From Candidatus Gemmiger stercoravium (GTDB lineage: Bacteria; Bacillota; Clostridia; Oscillospirales; Ruminococcaceae), in the NCBI GenBank assembly GCA_019119835.1, contig DWWE01000038.1, positions 1 through 36,289 of the forward strand: a stretch of DNA of 36,289 bases, written 5' to 3'. This document shows positions 1 through 8,211 of the stretch, piece after piece (position 1 is the first letter of the stretch; each line of letters begins with the position of its first letter). Made by a program: the position numbers and the translations under genes. The notes beneath the pieces were generated by a model. It ran no database searches and was not told where the DNA came from. It was given only the letters and a program-made list of their open reading frames with translations.

Positions 1-1
1 C

Positions 2-133
2 CTGCATGACGAGGAGGGCATCGAGTTCGTCACCCGCCCGACCGAAGAAGTCAGCGACAACTGGCGCTGGGCCGAACAGTGGATCCCCCATGCCAGCTGG
101 TACCTGTATGCCATGGCGCTGAAATTTGAATGA
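2..133 (+). CDS. 3' end of an unidentified gene (partial)
   Basis: The first 43 codons in this frame are open from the window edge to a TGA at 131-133. The visible C-terminus is acidic and rich in Trp (ends WYLYAMALKFE). I do not recognise the family. It stops 44 bases before the start of the Y-family polymerase on the same strand, with no terminator between them, so the two could be co-transcribed. It is too short for a functional call. Confidence 0.55.
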   Translation: MHDEEGIEFVTRPTEEVSDNWRWAEQWIPHASWYLYAMALKFE

Positions 134-177
134 GAGGGCGCCCGCATCCACCACACCCAATGCAAGGAGGGACCGCC

Positions 178-1722
178 ATGCCGCCGGGACAAACCGGAGC
201 GCGCATCTATGCCGCCATCGACCTGAAATCCTTCTATGCCTCGGTGGAGTGCATCGAGCGGGGCCTGGACCCGCTGAACACCAACCTGGTGGTGGCGGAC
301 GAATCCCGCACCGAAAAGACCATCTGCCTGGCGGTGTCGCCCACCCTCAAGGCTTATGGCATTTCGGGCCGGGCACGGCTGTTCGAGGTGGTGCAGCGTC
401 TGGCCCAGGTCAACGCCCGCCGCCGGCTGGACGCCCCGGGCCGCACCCTGACCGGCCGTTCCTGGTTTGACGACGAGCTGAAGGCCGACCCGGCGCTGGA
501 AGTGGACTACATCGTGGCGCCGCCCCGCATGGCCCACTACATCGCCCGCAGCACCGAGGTGTACAACGTCTACCTGAAATACATCGCGCCGGAGGACATC
601 CACGTCTATTCCATCGACGAGGTGATGATCGACCTGACCGGCTACCTCAAAACCTACGGCATGACCCCCCGCCAGCTGGTCAAGACGATGATCGCCGACG
701 TGCTGGCCACCACCGGCCTGACCGCCGCCGGCGGCCTGGGCACCAACCTGTATCTGTGCAAGGTGGCCATGGACATCGGCGCCAAACATGTGGCGCCGGA
801 TGCCGACGGGGTGCGCATTGCCGAACTGGACGAGGCAAGCTATCGCCGCACCCTCTGGACCCACCGCCCGCTGACCGATTTCTGGCGGGTGGGCCGGGGC
901 TATGCCAGAAAGCTGGAAGCCCACGGCCTGTACACGATGGGCGACATCGCCCGCTGCTCGCTGGGCGGCCCGCAGGACCGCAACAACGCCGAGCTGCTCT
1001 ACCGGCTGTTCGGCGTCAATGCCGAGCTGCTCATCGACCACGCCTGGGGCTGGGAACCCTGCACCATGGCGGACATCAAGGCTTACAAGCCCCAGACCAA
1101 CAGTGTGGGCACCGGCCAGATCCTGCCGGAACCCTACCCGGCCGACCAGGCCCGCCTGGTGGTGCGGGAGATGGCCGAAAGCCTGGCGCTGGGCCTGGTG
1201 GACAAGGGCCTTGTCACCGACCAGCTGGTGCTGACGGTGGGGTATGACCGACAGAACCTCACCGACCCGGACCGGCGCAGGGCGTACCACGGCCCCGTCA
1301 CCCGGGACGCTTACGGCCGCCCGGTCCCCAAACACGCCCACGGCACCGCCCGCCTGCCCCGGGCGTCCTCCTCCGGCCGGCGGATCGTGGAAGCCGTACT
1401 GGCCCTGTTTGACCGGATCATCGACCCGGCGCTTCTGGTCCGCCGGCTGAACCTGACCGCCTGCCAGGTGGTCACCGAAGCCCGGGCTGCCGAGGCCCGC
1501 GCCGCTGATGTGGAACAGCTGGACCTGTTCACCGACTATGCGGCCCGGGCCCGCCGGCAGGCCGACGAGGAAAAGGCCGACCTGCGGGAAAAGCACATCC
1601 AGCACGCGGTGCTGGACATTCAGAAAAAATTCGGAAAGAACGCCATCCTGAAAGGCATGGATCTGCAGGAAGGCGCCACCGCCCGCGAGCGCAACGAGAC
1701 CATCGGCGGGCACAAGGCATGA
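178..1722 (+). CDS. Y-family DNA polymerase (UmuC/DinB-like lesion bypass)
   Basis: A 514-residue translesion polymerase of the UmuC-like type common in Firmicutes. It would copy across damaged DNA and is error-prone. The palm shows the first metal site in DLKSFYASVEC (Asp15) and the second acidic pair in SIDEV (Asp147, Glu148). The little-finger region follows, and the tail KKFGKNAILKGMDLQEGAT is typical of this subgroup. I chose ATG 178 because AAGGAGG lies about 8 bases upstream; an in-frame GTG at 130 has no such site. The next gene, YolD-like, starts 20 bases after the stop. A YolD/UmuC pair is a known Firmicute arrangement and YolD is thought to assist the polymerase. No LexA-type operator was identified. 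Confidence 0.93.
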   Translation: MPPGQTGARIYAAIDLKSFYASVECIERGLDPLNTNLVVADESRTEKTICLAVSPTLKAYGISGRARLFEVVQRLAQVNARRRLDAPGRTLTGRSWFDDELKADPALEVDYIVAPPRMAHYIARSTEVYNVYLKYIAPEDIHVYSIDEVMIDLTGYLKTYGMTPRQLVKTMIADVLATTGLTAAGGLGTNLYLCKVAMDIGAKHVAPDADGVRIAELDEASYRRTLWTHRPLTDFWRVGRGYARKLEAHGLYTMGDIARCSLGGPQDRNNAELLYRLFGVNAELLIDHAWGWEPCTMADIKAYKPQTNSVGTGQILPEPYPADQARLVVREMAESLALGLVDKGLVTDQLVLTVGYDRQNLTDPDRRRAYHGPVTRDAYGRPVPKHAHGTARLPRASSSGRRIVEAVLALFDRIIDPALLVRRLNLTACQVVTEARAAEARAADVEQLDLFTDYAARARRQADEEKADLREKHIQHAVLDIQKKFGKNAILKGMDLQEGATARERNETIGGHKA

Positions 1723-1742
1723 ACCGGGGAAGGGAGGCAGCC

Positions 1743-2201
1743 ATGTACGATCCTGACAACGATCCGCACCGCTACGACGACATCATCGACCTGCCCCGCC
1801 CGGTGTCGGCGGCCCACCGCCCGATGCCCCGGGCGGACCGGGCTGCGCAGTTTTCCCCCTTTGCGGCCCTCAGCGGTCACGGGGATGCGATCGCCGAGAC
1901 CGCCCGCCTGACCGACGCCCGCCGGGAACTGGACGAGCAGACCCAGGCGCAGCTCAACGGGCGGATCGCCCGGCTGGCCCGGGCGGCCGGGCGGCGCCCG
2001 CAGGTGCGGGTGACCTGGTTCGTCCCTGACCCCCGCAAGGCGGGCGGCCGGTATGAGTCCGCCGAGGGCCGGGTGCGCCGGGTGGACCTGGAGGGGGGCT
2101 GGCTGATCTTTTCGGACGGTCTTTGCCTGCCCCTGGCGGACCTGACCGCCCTGGAAGGGCCGCTCTTTGACCGGGCGGGGGAGACCCCGGCGGAAGAATG
2201 A
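1743..2201 (+). CDS. YolD-like family protein
   Basis: A 152-residue protein recognised by the N-terminal signature RADRAAQFSPFAAL, which is characteristic of YolD-like proteins accompanying Y-family polymerases. The following segment (about residues 45-85) is a charged, probably helical stretch, and the C-terminal half looks like a small beta domain. Its biochemical role is poorly known; genomic pairing suggests it modulates the polymerase. ATG 1743 is chosen because AAGGGAGG precedes it at good spacing; an earlier in-frame ATG at 1719 overlaps the polymerase stop and lacks this site. It is the last gene of the unit and is followed by a large hairpin. Confidence 0.85.
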   Translation: MYDPDNDPHRYDDIIDLPRPVSAAHRPMPRADRAAQFSPFAALSGHGDAIAETARLTDARRELDEQTQAQLNGRIARLARAAGRRPQVRVTWFVPDPRKAGGRYESAEGRVRRVDLEGGWLIFSDGLCLPLADLTALEGPLFDRAGETPAEE

Positions 2202-2229
2202 AGCAGACTGCCCGCCGTACCGGCGGCAG

Positions 2230-2297
2230 CAAAACAGGCCTCTGCCCGGCGGCCGCCGCAAAGGCGGAACGCCCCGGGCGGGGCCTGTTTTGATTGT
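2230..2297 (+). terminator. Extended hairpin after the YolD-like gene
   Basis: AAAACAGGCC (2231-2240) pairs perfectly with GGCCTGTTTT (2282-2291). Inside it GCCCGG (2244-2249) pairs with CCGGGC (2274-2279), and a third GC-rich stem sits at the tip. The descending arm ends in TTTTGATTGT. This is plausible as an intrinsic terminator for the polymerase/YolD unit, although the U-tract is short and lies within the stem. Confidence 0.6.
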
Positions 2298-2448
2298 ATA
2301 GGCTCTGCGATCTTTGCGGATGTCCGGGCTTTGCGCACGGCACGTTCAGCGCCCGGCATCCGGCGGCGGGCGGAAAAACAGGACAACGAGGCCAGTGTAT
2401 CATCCGACCGGCGCGGCGTCAATCACCCGGCGCAAAAATGTTTTATGA

Positions 2449-2481
2449 AAACAAAAAGCCCGCCGCGCATCTGCGGCGGGC
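2449..2481 (-). terminator. Intrinsic terminator of the AIM24-family gene
   Basis: GCCCGCCGC (2458-2466) and GCGGCGGGC (2473-2481) form a perfect 9-bp stem with a 6-base loop. On the minus strand it is followed by a T-rich run (complement of 2449-2457). It lies 13 bases past the stop of the minus-strand gene. Confidence 0.85.
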
Positions 2482-2493
2482 ACAAAGGCGGGA

Positions 2494-3264
2494 TCAGACG
2501 GCGCCGTCCCGCACCGGGGCCAGCAGGACCTTGCCGGTGCCGCGGTAGACGTTGACCAGCCCTTCGCCGGAGGCGGCGGAGCCCACCAGGGTTTTGCCCG
2601 ACCGCTCAACGGTGAAATTCAGGCTGCCGCTCCAGGCGATGGCCATGTTGCCGTCCACCTTCAGCACATCGTCCTGCAGGTCAATGGTGATCAGCTCCTC
2701 CTTGGGGCAGAGGGATTCCAGGCAGACGACCCCGTTGCCGACGATGCCCAGGTTGAACAGCCCCTCGTTGCCGGCGGCGGCCGAGGAGAAGTTGGACCGC
2801 ATGACCGTCTTGTGCTTCAGGCGGGAATCGCAGGCCAGGAACAGCCCGTCGTCCAGCACGATGGACCCGTTCCAGTCGGCCAGGTCGATGAGCAGGATGT
2901 GCTTGTAGGTGGGTTCCAGCACCAGCAGGCCGTTGCCGGTGTATTCCGGCTTGATGGCCGACTCGCCGGTGACGCCGCCGCGCAGCGCCTTGCCGAACAG
3001 GTCCCCGACCCCCTTGACGCCGGTGGTGGCGTTCACGTTGCCCACCGTCCACTGCATGGCGCCGGCCTGCAGGGTGATCTGCGCTTTGCTCAGGTCGCAC
3101 AGCACCTGGCGCTTGCGCACGTTCATCGCGTTGCAGTAGTAGGCCAGCTGGGCGTTGCCCGGCATTACGCTCAGGTCGCGCTGGTATTCCACCACGGTAA
3201 AGGGGCCCAGGGTGTCCAGGACCCGGATGTCATCATTGTTGGTAAAGTTTTCAATGCGATACAT
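2494..3264 (-). CDS. AIM24 family protein
   Basis: A 256-residue protein with the repetitive Gly-rich beta architecture of the AIM24/TIGR00266 family. Examples are the segment GNGLLVLEPTYKHILLIDL, the GNEGLFNLGIVGNGVVCLES strand pair and a C-terminal repeat of the same fold. Bacterial members are soluble beta-sandwich proteins of undefined function, and the mitochondrial homologue is a cristae protein. No signal peptide or membrane span is visible. The start ATG at 3264 has GGAGG about 6 bases upstream. It is monocistronic, with its own terminator and a plausible promoter at 3318-3347. Function cannot be inferred from its neighbours. Confidence 0.85.
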   Translation of the reverse strand: MYRIENFTNNDDIRVLDTLGPFTVVEYQRDLSVMPGNAQLAYYCNAMNVRKRQVLCDLSKAQITLQAGAMQWTVGNVNATTGVKGVGDLFGKALRGGVTGESAIKPEYTGNGLLVLEPTYKHILLIDLADWNGSIVLDDGLFLACDSRLKHKTVMRSNFSSAAAGNEGLFNLGIVGNGVVCLESLCPKEELITIDLQDDVLKVDGNMAIAWSGSLNFTVERSGKTLVGSAASGEGLVNVYRGTGKVLLAPVRDGAV

Positions 3265-3317
3265 AAGCTACCTCCGATCAGGAACAGGGCGGGTAAAGCG
3301 GAAGGGTCTCTGCCCCC

Positions 3318-3347
3318 AGTATAACACGGCCGGCCGGCGGCTGTCGA
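3318..3347 (-). promoter_or_regulatory. Putative SigA promoter of the AIM24-family gene
   Basis: Read on the minus strand, TCGACA (3342-3347) is separated by 18 bases from TATACT (3318-3323). The -10 is good and the -35 has one mismatch to TTGACA. The -35 lies inside the end of the repeat element that starts at 3336. Confidence 0.5.
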
Positions 3348-3616
3348 TAGCCGGCCCCTTGTGGAGCGTGTCGAGAAACTCGACACGCTCCACAAGGGGC
3401 AACAGCCGCGCACGGCAATTGCCTAACGCGTCTGTTTCCCCTTGTGTATCCCCTTCGACAAAATTTTACGCCAAATCGCGCACTCGTCACTTCGTTCCTC
3501 GCACACAATTTGCCGCAAAATTTCCCTGTCGGTGTCGCCGTCGTCGGCGCATGTCCGCCGACGACGGCGATTTTAGACCTTTTCGACAGTCGTCTGGGCG
3601 GCTGTCGATAGCCGGC
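3336..3616. repeat. 281-bp hairpin-rich element bounded by 20-bp direct repeats
   Basis: The 20-base sequence GGCGGCTGTCGATAGCCGGC occurs identically at 3336-3355 and 3597-3616. Between the copies are four inverted repeats. The first is perfect, with 21-bp arms and a 3-base loop (3355-3375 / 3379-3399). The second is imperfect, with 16-bp arms (3461-3476 / 3508-3523, two mismatches). The third is perfect with 15-bp arms and a 6-base loop (3535-3549 / 3556-3570). The fourth has 7-bp arms TCGACAG/CTGTCGA (3583-3589 / 3602-3608). No convincing ORF with a ribosome binding site runs through it, and no transposase is present. It resembles a non-autonomous interspersed repeat or structured RNA element and fills the gap between two divergent genes. 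Confidence 0.75.
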
Positions 3617-3732
3617 TACTTTCTTTGCCGGCCCGCCGCCGGGAAAAAGGGGTGGCGCCCGGGGGCGGTCTGTGGTACACTGGGCGTACAGCCCCCCCAG
3701 GGGCAATCCAACAAAAAGGTCAGGTGATATTT

Positions 3733-4656
3733 ATGGGCGGGGCGAAGATCACCCGCAAAACCCTGCGGCTGCCGTCGCCGGTGGACGGGCTCTCGCTGGC
3801 GGTGGAAAAGATGGAGCCGGCCGGCGGGATCCGCGGGATCGTGCAGATCTCCCACGGCATGGCCGAGCACAAGGAACGATACGAGGATTTCATGACCTTC
3901 CTGGCCGAAAACGGCTATCTCTGCGTCATCCACGACCACCGCGGTCACGGCGGCAGCGTGCGCCGGCCGGAGGACCTGGGCTATTTTTATACCGAGGACC
4001 CCGCCGCCCTGGCGGAAGACCTGTACGCGGTCACCGCCATGATCCGGGCCGAGCACCCGCAGGTTCCGCTGTACCTGTTCAGCCACAGCATGGGCACGCT
4101 GGTGGCCCGCAGCTACCTCAAACGCCATGACCGGGCGCTGTCCGGCCTGGTGCTGTGCGGCCCGCCCACCCGCAACCCGCTGGTGGGGCTGGCCCTGGCG
4201 CTGGCCGGGCTCACCCGGGGCAAGGCCCTGGCGGCCCGGCGCGGCCGGCTGCTGAACCGGCTGACCTTCGGCGGCGCCTACCGTCGGTTCGGCAGGGAAA
4301 ACCAGTGGCTTTCCAGCGACCCGGAGCAGGTGGCCCGCTACCAGCGGGACCCGCTGTGCGGGTTTATCTTTACCAACAACGGCATGCTCAACCTCTACCG
4401 TCTGCAGCAGGCGGCGTTTGACCCGGCGGACTGGCAGGTCGCCAACCCGGAGCTGCCGGTGCTGCTCATGGCCGGGTCGGACGACCCGGTGATCGGCAGC
4501 GAGACGCGCTTTTTTGAGCTGAAGGACTTCCTGAACCGGCTGGGTTACCGGCAGGTGGACACAAAGCTCTACCCGGGCCTGCGCCACGAGCTGCTCAACG
4601 AGCGGGACCGCAGCGCGGTGTACCGGGACGTGCTGCAATTCCTGCAGGGCTGCTGA
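3733..4656 (+). CDS. Alpha/beta hydrolase, monoacylglycerol-lipase-like
   Basis: A 307-residue serine hydrolase of the Hydrolase_4 / serine-aminopeptidase S33 group, which cleaves esters such as monoacylglycerols or lysophospholipids. Visible features in order are the oxyanion segment QISHGMAEHKERY, the strand/turn HDHRGHGGS, the nucleophile elbow SHSMG, the acid in AGSDDPV and the catalytic His in GLRHELLNE. There is no signal peptide, so it is cytoplasmic. ATG 3733 is preceded by an AGGTGAT-like site; the open frame extends upstream to 3625 but into the repeat-flanking sequence without a ribosome binding site. It is convergent with the next gene; the stops are 10 bases apart and no terminator was recognised between them. 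The substrate is unknown. Confidence 0.88.
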   Translation: MGGAKITRKTLRLPSPVDGLSLAVEKMEPAGGIRGIVQISHGMAEHKERYEDFMTFLAENGYLCVIHDHRGHGGSVRRPEDLGYFYTEDPAALAEDLYAVTAMIRAEHPQVPLYLFSHSMGTLVARSYLKRHDRALSGLVLCGPPTRNPLVGLALALAGLTRGKALAARRGRLLNRLTFGGAYRRFGRENQWLSSDPEQVARYQRDPLCGFIFTNNGMLNLYRLQQAAFDPADWQVANPELPVLLMAGSDDPVIGSETRFFELKDFLNRLGYRQVDTKLYPGLRHELLNERDRSAVYRDVLQFLQGC

Positions 4657-4666
4657 GCACTACCGC

Positions 4667-5428
4667 TCACCCTTCCAGCTCGGCCGGGAAGGTGTAGAAC
4701 CCGTTGCGGGCCCCCTTGCCCCGCCAGTCGATGGCATGGACCGGGCAGTTGTGCAGGCAGGCCAGGCAGAACCAGCAGTCGGGTCCGAAGGTGATCCGGC
4801 CGGCCTGTTCGGTGATGTTGCCGGTGGGGCAGCCCGCCAGGCAGCGGCCGCAGTGGATGCACCCCGGCGAGACGGCAAAGCCCTTCGGGTCCCGGGCAAA
4901 CCGGTTGAAGCCGGCGTTCACCGGCCCGGACAGCAGCCCCGCCCCCGGGGCCGGGGCCGGCGGGGGCAGCGGGCGCCGGGCGGCGATGGCGCGCCCCACC
5001 GTCTCGATGCGGGGCTCGGCCGCCCGGACGATCTCGGCCGCCCGGGCCGGGTCGGGCATTTTGAACATCGGCAGGTAGTTGTCCGGCATCACGATGCCGG
5101 CAAATCCCATCCAGCGCAGCCCGCGGCTCTCGGCGGCCTGCCGGGCGTACCGGGCCGCGTCGCCGCAGCCGGCGCCCATCGTCGCCACCACATAGAGCTC
5201 CCGGCTGCCGGCCAGTTCGGCCCGGCGCAGAAAGTCTTCCAGCGCCAGCGGCAGCCGCCAGGCATAGATCGGGCAGACCAGCACAAAGGGGGTGTCGGAC
5301 CGGAAGGTCCAGGGCTTCTTTTGGTGGAACCACTGCCGCAGATCGACCAGCGTTTCCCCCGGCATCCGGGCGGCCAGCCGCTGCGCGGTGAACCGGCTGT
5401 TGCCGGTGGCGGAAAAATACAGGATCAT
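4667..5428 (-). CDS. EFR1-type flavodoxin/ferredoxin fusion protein
   Basis: A 253-residue electron carrier. The N-terminus carries a flavodoxin fold with the FMN phosphate loop FSATGNS at residues 4-10 and an aromatic-rich isoalloxazine-binding region. The C-terminus has two [4Fe-4S] motifs of the form CX2CX2CX3CP: CIHCGRCLAGCP and CWFCLACLHNCP. This domain order matches the EFR1 family of Clostridia. It is predicted to shuttle low-potential electrons in the cytoplasm; the partner is unknown. ATG 5428 is preceded by GGGAGG at about 8 bases. The much longer upstream extension of this frame runs antisense to the GH130 gene and is not coding. An extended -10 promoter lies at 5475-5483. Confidence 0.9.
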   Translation of the reverse strand: MILYFSATGNSRFTAQRLAARMPGETLVDLRQWFHQKKPWTFRSDTPFVLVCPIYAWRLPLALEDFLRRAELAGSRELYVVATMGAGCGDAARYARQAAESRGLRWMGFAGIVMPDNYLPMFKMPDPARAAEIVRAAEPRIETVGRAIAARRPLPPPAPAPGAGLLSGPVNAGFNRFARDPKGFAVSPGCIHCGRCLAGCPTGNITEQAGRITFGPDCWFCLACLHNCPVHAIDWRGKGARNGFYTFPAELEG

Positions 5429-5474
5429 AGGGTTTTCCCTCCCGTTGCGGAATATCGAAACTTCCGTTTTGGCC

Positions 5475-5483
5475 ATTATACCA
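5475..5483 (-). promoter_or_regulatory. Extended -10 promoter of the EFR1-type gene
   Basis: On the minus strand TGGTATAAT is a TGn-extended perfect -10 box about 47 bases upstream of the start codon. No good -35 is seen at 16-18 bases, which is common for extended -10 promoters. Confidence 0.6.
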
Positions 5484-5578
5484 CGGCGTGCGGCGGAATG
5501 GTACCGCTGCAGCGCAGAAAGCGGCCGGGCCCGGCGGCGGAACGGTGCGCCGCCCGGCCGGACAAAGGAGATGCGACC

Positions 5579-6604
5579 ATGTCCAAGATGAAACCGGAAC
5601 TTTTTTCCAGCCCGGCGGTGCTGCGCTGCCGGGGCGGCGCGCCCGTCCTCAGCCGGGCGGACGTTCCCTATCCGGCTGACTGTGTTTTCAACGCCGGGGT
5701 CACCCGGTACCGGGGGCAGTATGTCTGCGCCTTCCGGGCGGACAGCGGGTATGACGGCCGGGGCGGTTTCGACCGCTGCGTGATCGGGCTGGCCTTCAGC
5801 CGGGACGGTGTCCGCTGGACCGTGCAGGACCGGCCCTTCCTGACGCCGGAGGATCTGGGCGACCCTGAGATCACCCGGGTCTACGACCCCCGCCTGACCG
5901 TGATCGACGGGGACCTGTACCTCTGCTTTGCGGCCGATACCCGCCACGGGCTGCGCGGGGGGATCGCGGTGGTCCGGGACCTGGCCCGCATCGAACTCAG
6001 GTGCCTTACGGTGCCGGACAACCGCAACCTCGTCCTCTTCCCCGAAAAGATCGGCGGGCGGTATGTGCGGCTGGAACGCCCCTTCCCGGTCTATTCCCGG
6101 GGCGGGGTGGACCGGTTCGACATCTGGATCTCCTACTCAAGAGATCTCGAATACTGGGGGGACAGCCGCCTGCTGCTGCGGGTGGAGGACGTACCCTTCG
6201 CCAACGACAAGATCGGCCCCGGCGCACCGCCCATCCGCACCGACAAGGGCTGGCTGACCCTCTTCCACACGGTGGACATCGACCGCAGCCGGGGCAAAAA
6301 CGGCTGGGAGGACAAATGGCAGAAGCGCTACTGTGCCGGCGTCATGCTGCTGGACCTGGAGGATCCGTCCCGGGTGGTCGGCCTGTGCAAAACCCCCTTA
6401 CTGGCCCCCGAGACCCGCTGGGAAACGCAGGAGGGATACCGCACCAACGTGATCTTCCCCGGCGGGCTGGTGCCGGAACCCGACGGCACGGTCAAGATCT
6501 ACTACGGCGCCAGTGACACCGTGGAGTGCCTGGCGACGGCGCAGATCGACGATCTGCTGGCCCTGTGCCGCCCGGCGGCGGAATTGCCCGGCGCCGGCCA
6601 TTGA
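5579..6604 (+). CDS. GH130 family glycoside phosphorylase (beta-mannoside type)
   Basis: A 341-residue five-bladed beta-propeller enzyme of glycoside hydrolase family 130. The family phosphorolyses beta-1,4- or beta-1,2-mannosides, releasing mannose 1-phosphate. Visible signatures are the N-terminal FNAGVTRYRGQYVCAFRAD, then VYDPRLTVIDGDLYLCFAAD, whose Asp (about residue 103) matches the catalytic acid. Next come ERPFPVYSRGG, DIWISYSRDLEYWG, KIGPGAPPIRTDKGWLTLFH and a terminal YYGASDT. No signal peptide is present, so the substrate is intracellular oligosaccharide. ATG 5579 follows AAAGGAG closely; the frame is open far upstream but antisense to the neighbour. It is first in a sugar cluster whose next gene has its own promoter overlapping this stop codon. 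The exact linkage specificity cannot be told. Confidence 0.9.
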   Translation: MSKMKPELFSSPAVLRCRGGAPVLSRADVPYPADCVFNAGVTRYRGQYVCAFRADSGYDGRGGFDRCVIGLAFSRDGVRWTVQDRPFLTPEDLGDPEITRVYDPRLTVIDGDLYLCFAADTRHGLRGGIAVVRDLARIELRCLTVPDNRNLVLFPEKIGGRYVRLERPFPVYSRGGVDRFDIWISYSRDLEYWGDSRLLLRVEDVPFANDKIGPGAPPIRTDKGWLTLFHTVDIDRSRGKNGWEDKWQKRYCAGVMLLDLEDPSRVVGLCKTPLLAPETRWETQEGYRTNVIFPGGLVPEPDGTVKIYYGASDTVECLATAQIDDLLALCRPAAELPGAGH

Positions 6605-6630
6605 CACCGGCGGAGGGGAAGGGGTATGAT
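6601..6630 (+). promoter_or_regulatory. SigA promoter of xylB
   Basis: TTGACA (6601-6606), 18-base spacer, TATGAT (6625-6630). The perfect -35 contains the TGA stop codon of the GH130 gene (6602-6604). It gives the kinase cluster an independent start. Confidence 0.8.
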
Positions 6631-6674
6631 AAGAAAAAACGCGCACGCCACAGCGGTGCGGAAAGGCGGTCAAT

Positions 6675-8156
6675 ATGGTATACATCGGTGTGGATCTTGG
6701 CACTTCGGCCTGCAAGTTTTTGCTGGTGGATGAGACCGGCCGGGTCTGCCGGCAGGTCACGCAGGAGTATCCGCTCCGCTTCCCCCATCCGGGGTGGAGC
6801 GAGCAGGACCCCGGCGACTGGTGGTCGGCCTGCCTGGCGGGCATTCCCCGCCTGCTGGAAGGGCTGGACCCGGCCACGGTGCAGGGCATCGGGGTGGGCG
6901 GCCAGATGCACGGCCTGGTGGCGCTGGACGCCGCCGACCGGGTGGTGCGCCCGGCGATCCTGTGGAATGACAGCCGCACCGCCGCCCAGACCGACTATCT
7001 CAACGAGACGATCGGCCGGGACCTGCTGAGCCGCTGCACCGGCAACATCGCCTTTGCGGGCTTCACCGCCCCCAAACTGCTCTGGATGCGGGAAAACGAG
7101 CCGGAGCTCTACGCCTCCATCCGCAGGATCATGCTGCCCAAGGACTATCTGGTCTACCGGCTCACCGGCGTACATGCCACCGATTACTCCGACGCGTCCG
7201 GCATGCTGCTGCTGGATGTGGAGCATAAATGCTGGAGCCGCCGGATGTGCGAGATCTGCGGCGTGCAGCCCGAATGGCTGGCCGCGCTGTATGAAAGCTG
7301 GCAGCCGGTGGGCACGCTGCTCCCCGAAGCCGCCCGGGCGCTGGGCCTGCCCGGGACCGTCACGGTCTGTGCCGGCGCCGGCGACAACGCGGCCGCGGCC
7401 ATCGGCACCGGCACGGTGGGGGAGGGACGGTGCAACATCAGTCTCGGCACCTCCGGCACGGTGTTCATCTCGTCGGACACCTTCCGGGTGGACCCCAACA
7501 ACGCGCTGCACGCCTTCGCCCATGCCGACGGCGGCTTCCACCTGATGGGCTGTATGCTCTCCGCCGCCTCCTGCAACAAGTGGTGGATGGAGGACATCCT
7601 GCAGGACAGCGACTATGCCGCCGCCCAGGCCGCCATCCGGCCCGAAAAGCTGGGCCGCAACCATGTGTACTACCTGCCCTACCTGATGGGCGAGCGCAGC
7701 CCCATCAACGACGTGAACGCCCGGGCCACCTTCCTGGGCATGACGATGGACACCACCCGGGCCGACATGACCCAGGCCATGCTGGAAGGGGTGGCCTTCG
7801 CGCTGCGGGACAGCATCGAGGTGGCCCGCAGCCTGGGGTTGGCCATTCCCCGGTCCACCCTGTGCGGCGGCGGCAGCAAGTCGCCGCTGTGGCGCACCAT
7901 CCTGGCCAACGTCCTCGGCATTCCGCTGGATCTGCCGGTGACCGAGCAGGGCCCCGGCTACGGCGCCGCGCTGCTGGCCATGGTGGCCTGCGGCCGGTAT
8001 GCCGATGTGGCCGAAGTCTCCCGCGCCATGCTCAAGATCCGGGAAACGGTGGAGCCCGACCCGGCCCTGACCGCCCTGTATGAAGCCCGGTATGCCGAGT
8101 TCCGGCAGATCTACCCGGCCTGCAAGGACCTGTTTGCCAGGCTGGGCCGCGCCTGA
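6675..8156 (+). CDS. xylB: Xylulokinase (FGGY carbohydrate kinase)
   Basis: A 493-residue FGGY kinase phosphorylating D-xylulose (or a similar ketopentose) with ATP. Length and motifs match xylulokinases: phosphate loop GVDLGTSACKFLLVD at residues 5-19, substrate loop GGQMHG at 75-80, the catalytic Asp in GAGDNAAAAIG (Asp237), the adenosine motif SLGTSGTVF and LCGGGSKSPLWRTILANV near residue 395. ATG 6675 is preceded by GAAAGGCGG. The next genes (DUF4867 and a small transaldolase) follow on the same strand 55 bases apart each. No xylose isomerase is in the window, so the source of the ketose is open. Specificity for xylulose rather than another ketose is by family resemblance. Confidence 0.92.
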   Translation: MVYIGVDLGTSACKFLLVDETGRVCRQVTQEYPLRFPHPGWSEQDPGDWWSACLAGIPRLLEGLDPATVQGIGVGGQMHGLVALDAADRVVRPAILWNDSRTAAQTDYLNETIGRDLLSRCTGNIAFAGFTAPKLLWMRENEPELYASIRRIMLPKDYLVYRLTGVHATDYSDASGMLLLDVEHKCWSRRMCEICGVQPEWLAALYESWQPVGTLLPEAARALGLPGTVTVCAGAGDNAAAAIGTGTVGEGRCNISLGTSGTVFISSDTFRVDPNNALHAFAHADGGFHLMGCMLSAASCNKWWMEDILQDSDYAAAQAAIRPEKLGRNHVYYLPYLMGERSPINDVNARATFLGMTMDTTRADMTQAMLEGVAFALRDSIEVARSLGLAIPRSTLCGGGSKSPLWRTILANVLGIPLDLPVTEQGPGYGAALLAMVACGRYADVAEVSRAMLKIRETVEPDPALTALYEARYAEFRQIYPACKDLFARLGRA

Positions 8157-8211
8157 GGGCGCCCCGGCCGGGAGATAGAAGCGAGACACCATGGGAAAGG
8201 AAGATGCAAGT

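Noticed and set aside
130-2201. A mobile element or integrated plasmid signalled by the UmuC-like polymerase.
   Set aside because: Such polymerases occur on mobile elements, but no integrase, transposase, replication or conjugation gene lies nearby.
2294-2548. Small plus-strand ORFs between the YolD-like and AIM24-family genes.
   Set aside because: No ribosome binding site, overlap with a terminator and antisense to a well-supported gene.
3336-3616. CRISPR-like repeats.
   Set aside because: Only two direct copies, 261 bases apart, with hairpins instead of spacers and no cas genes.
4736-5578. Long in-frame extension upstream of the GH130 gene.
   Set aside because: It is antisense to the flavodoxin/ferredoxin gene, has no ribosome binding site and no family resemblance; ATG 5579 has a good site.
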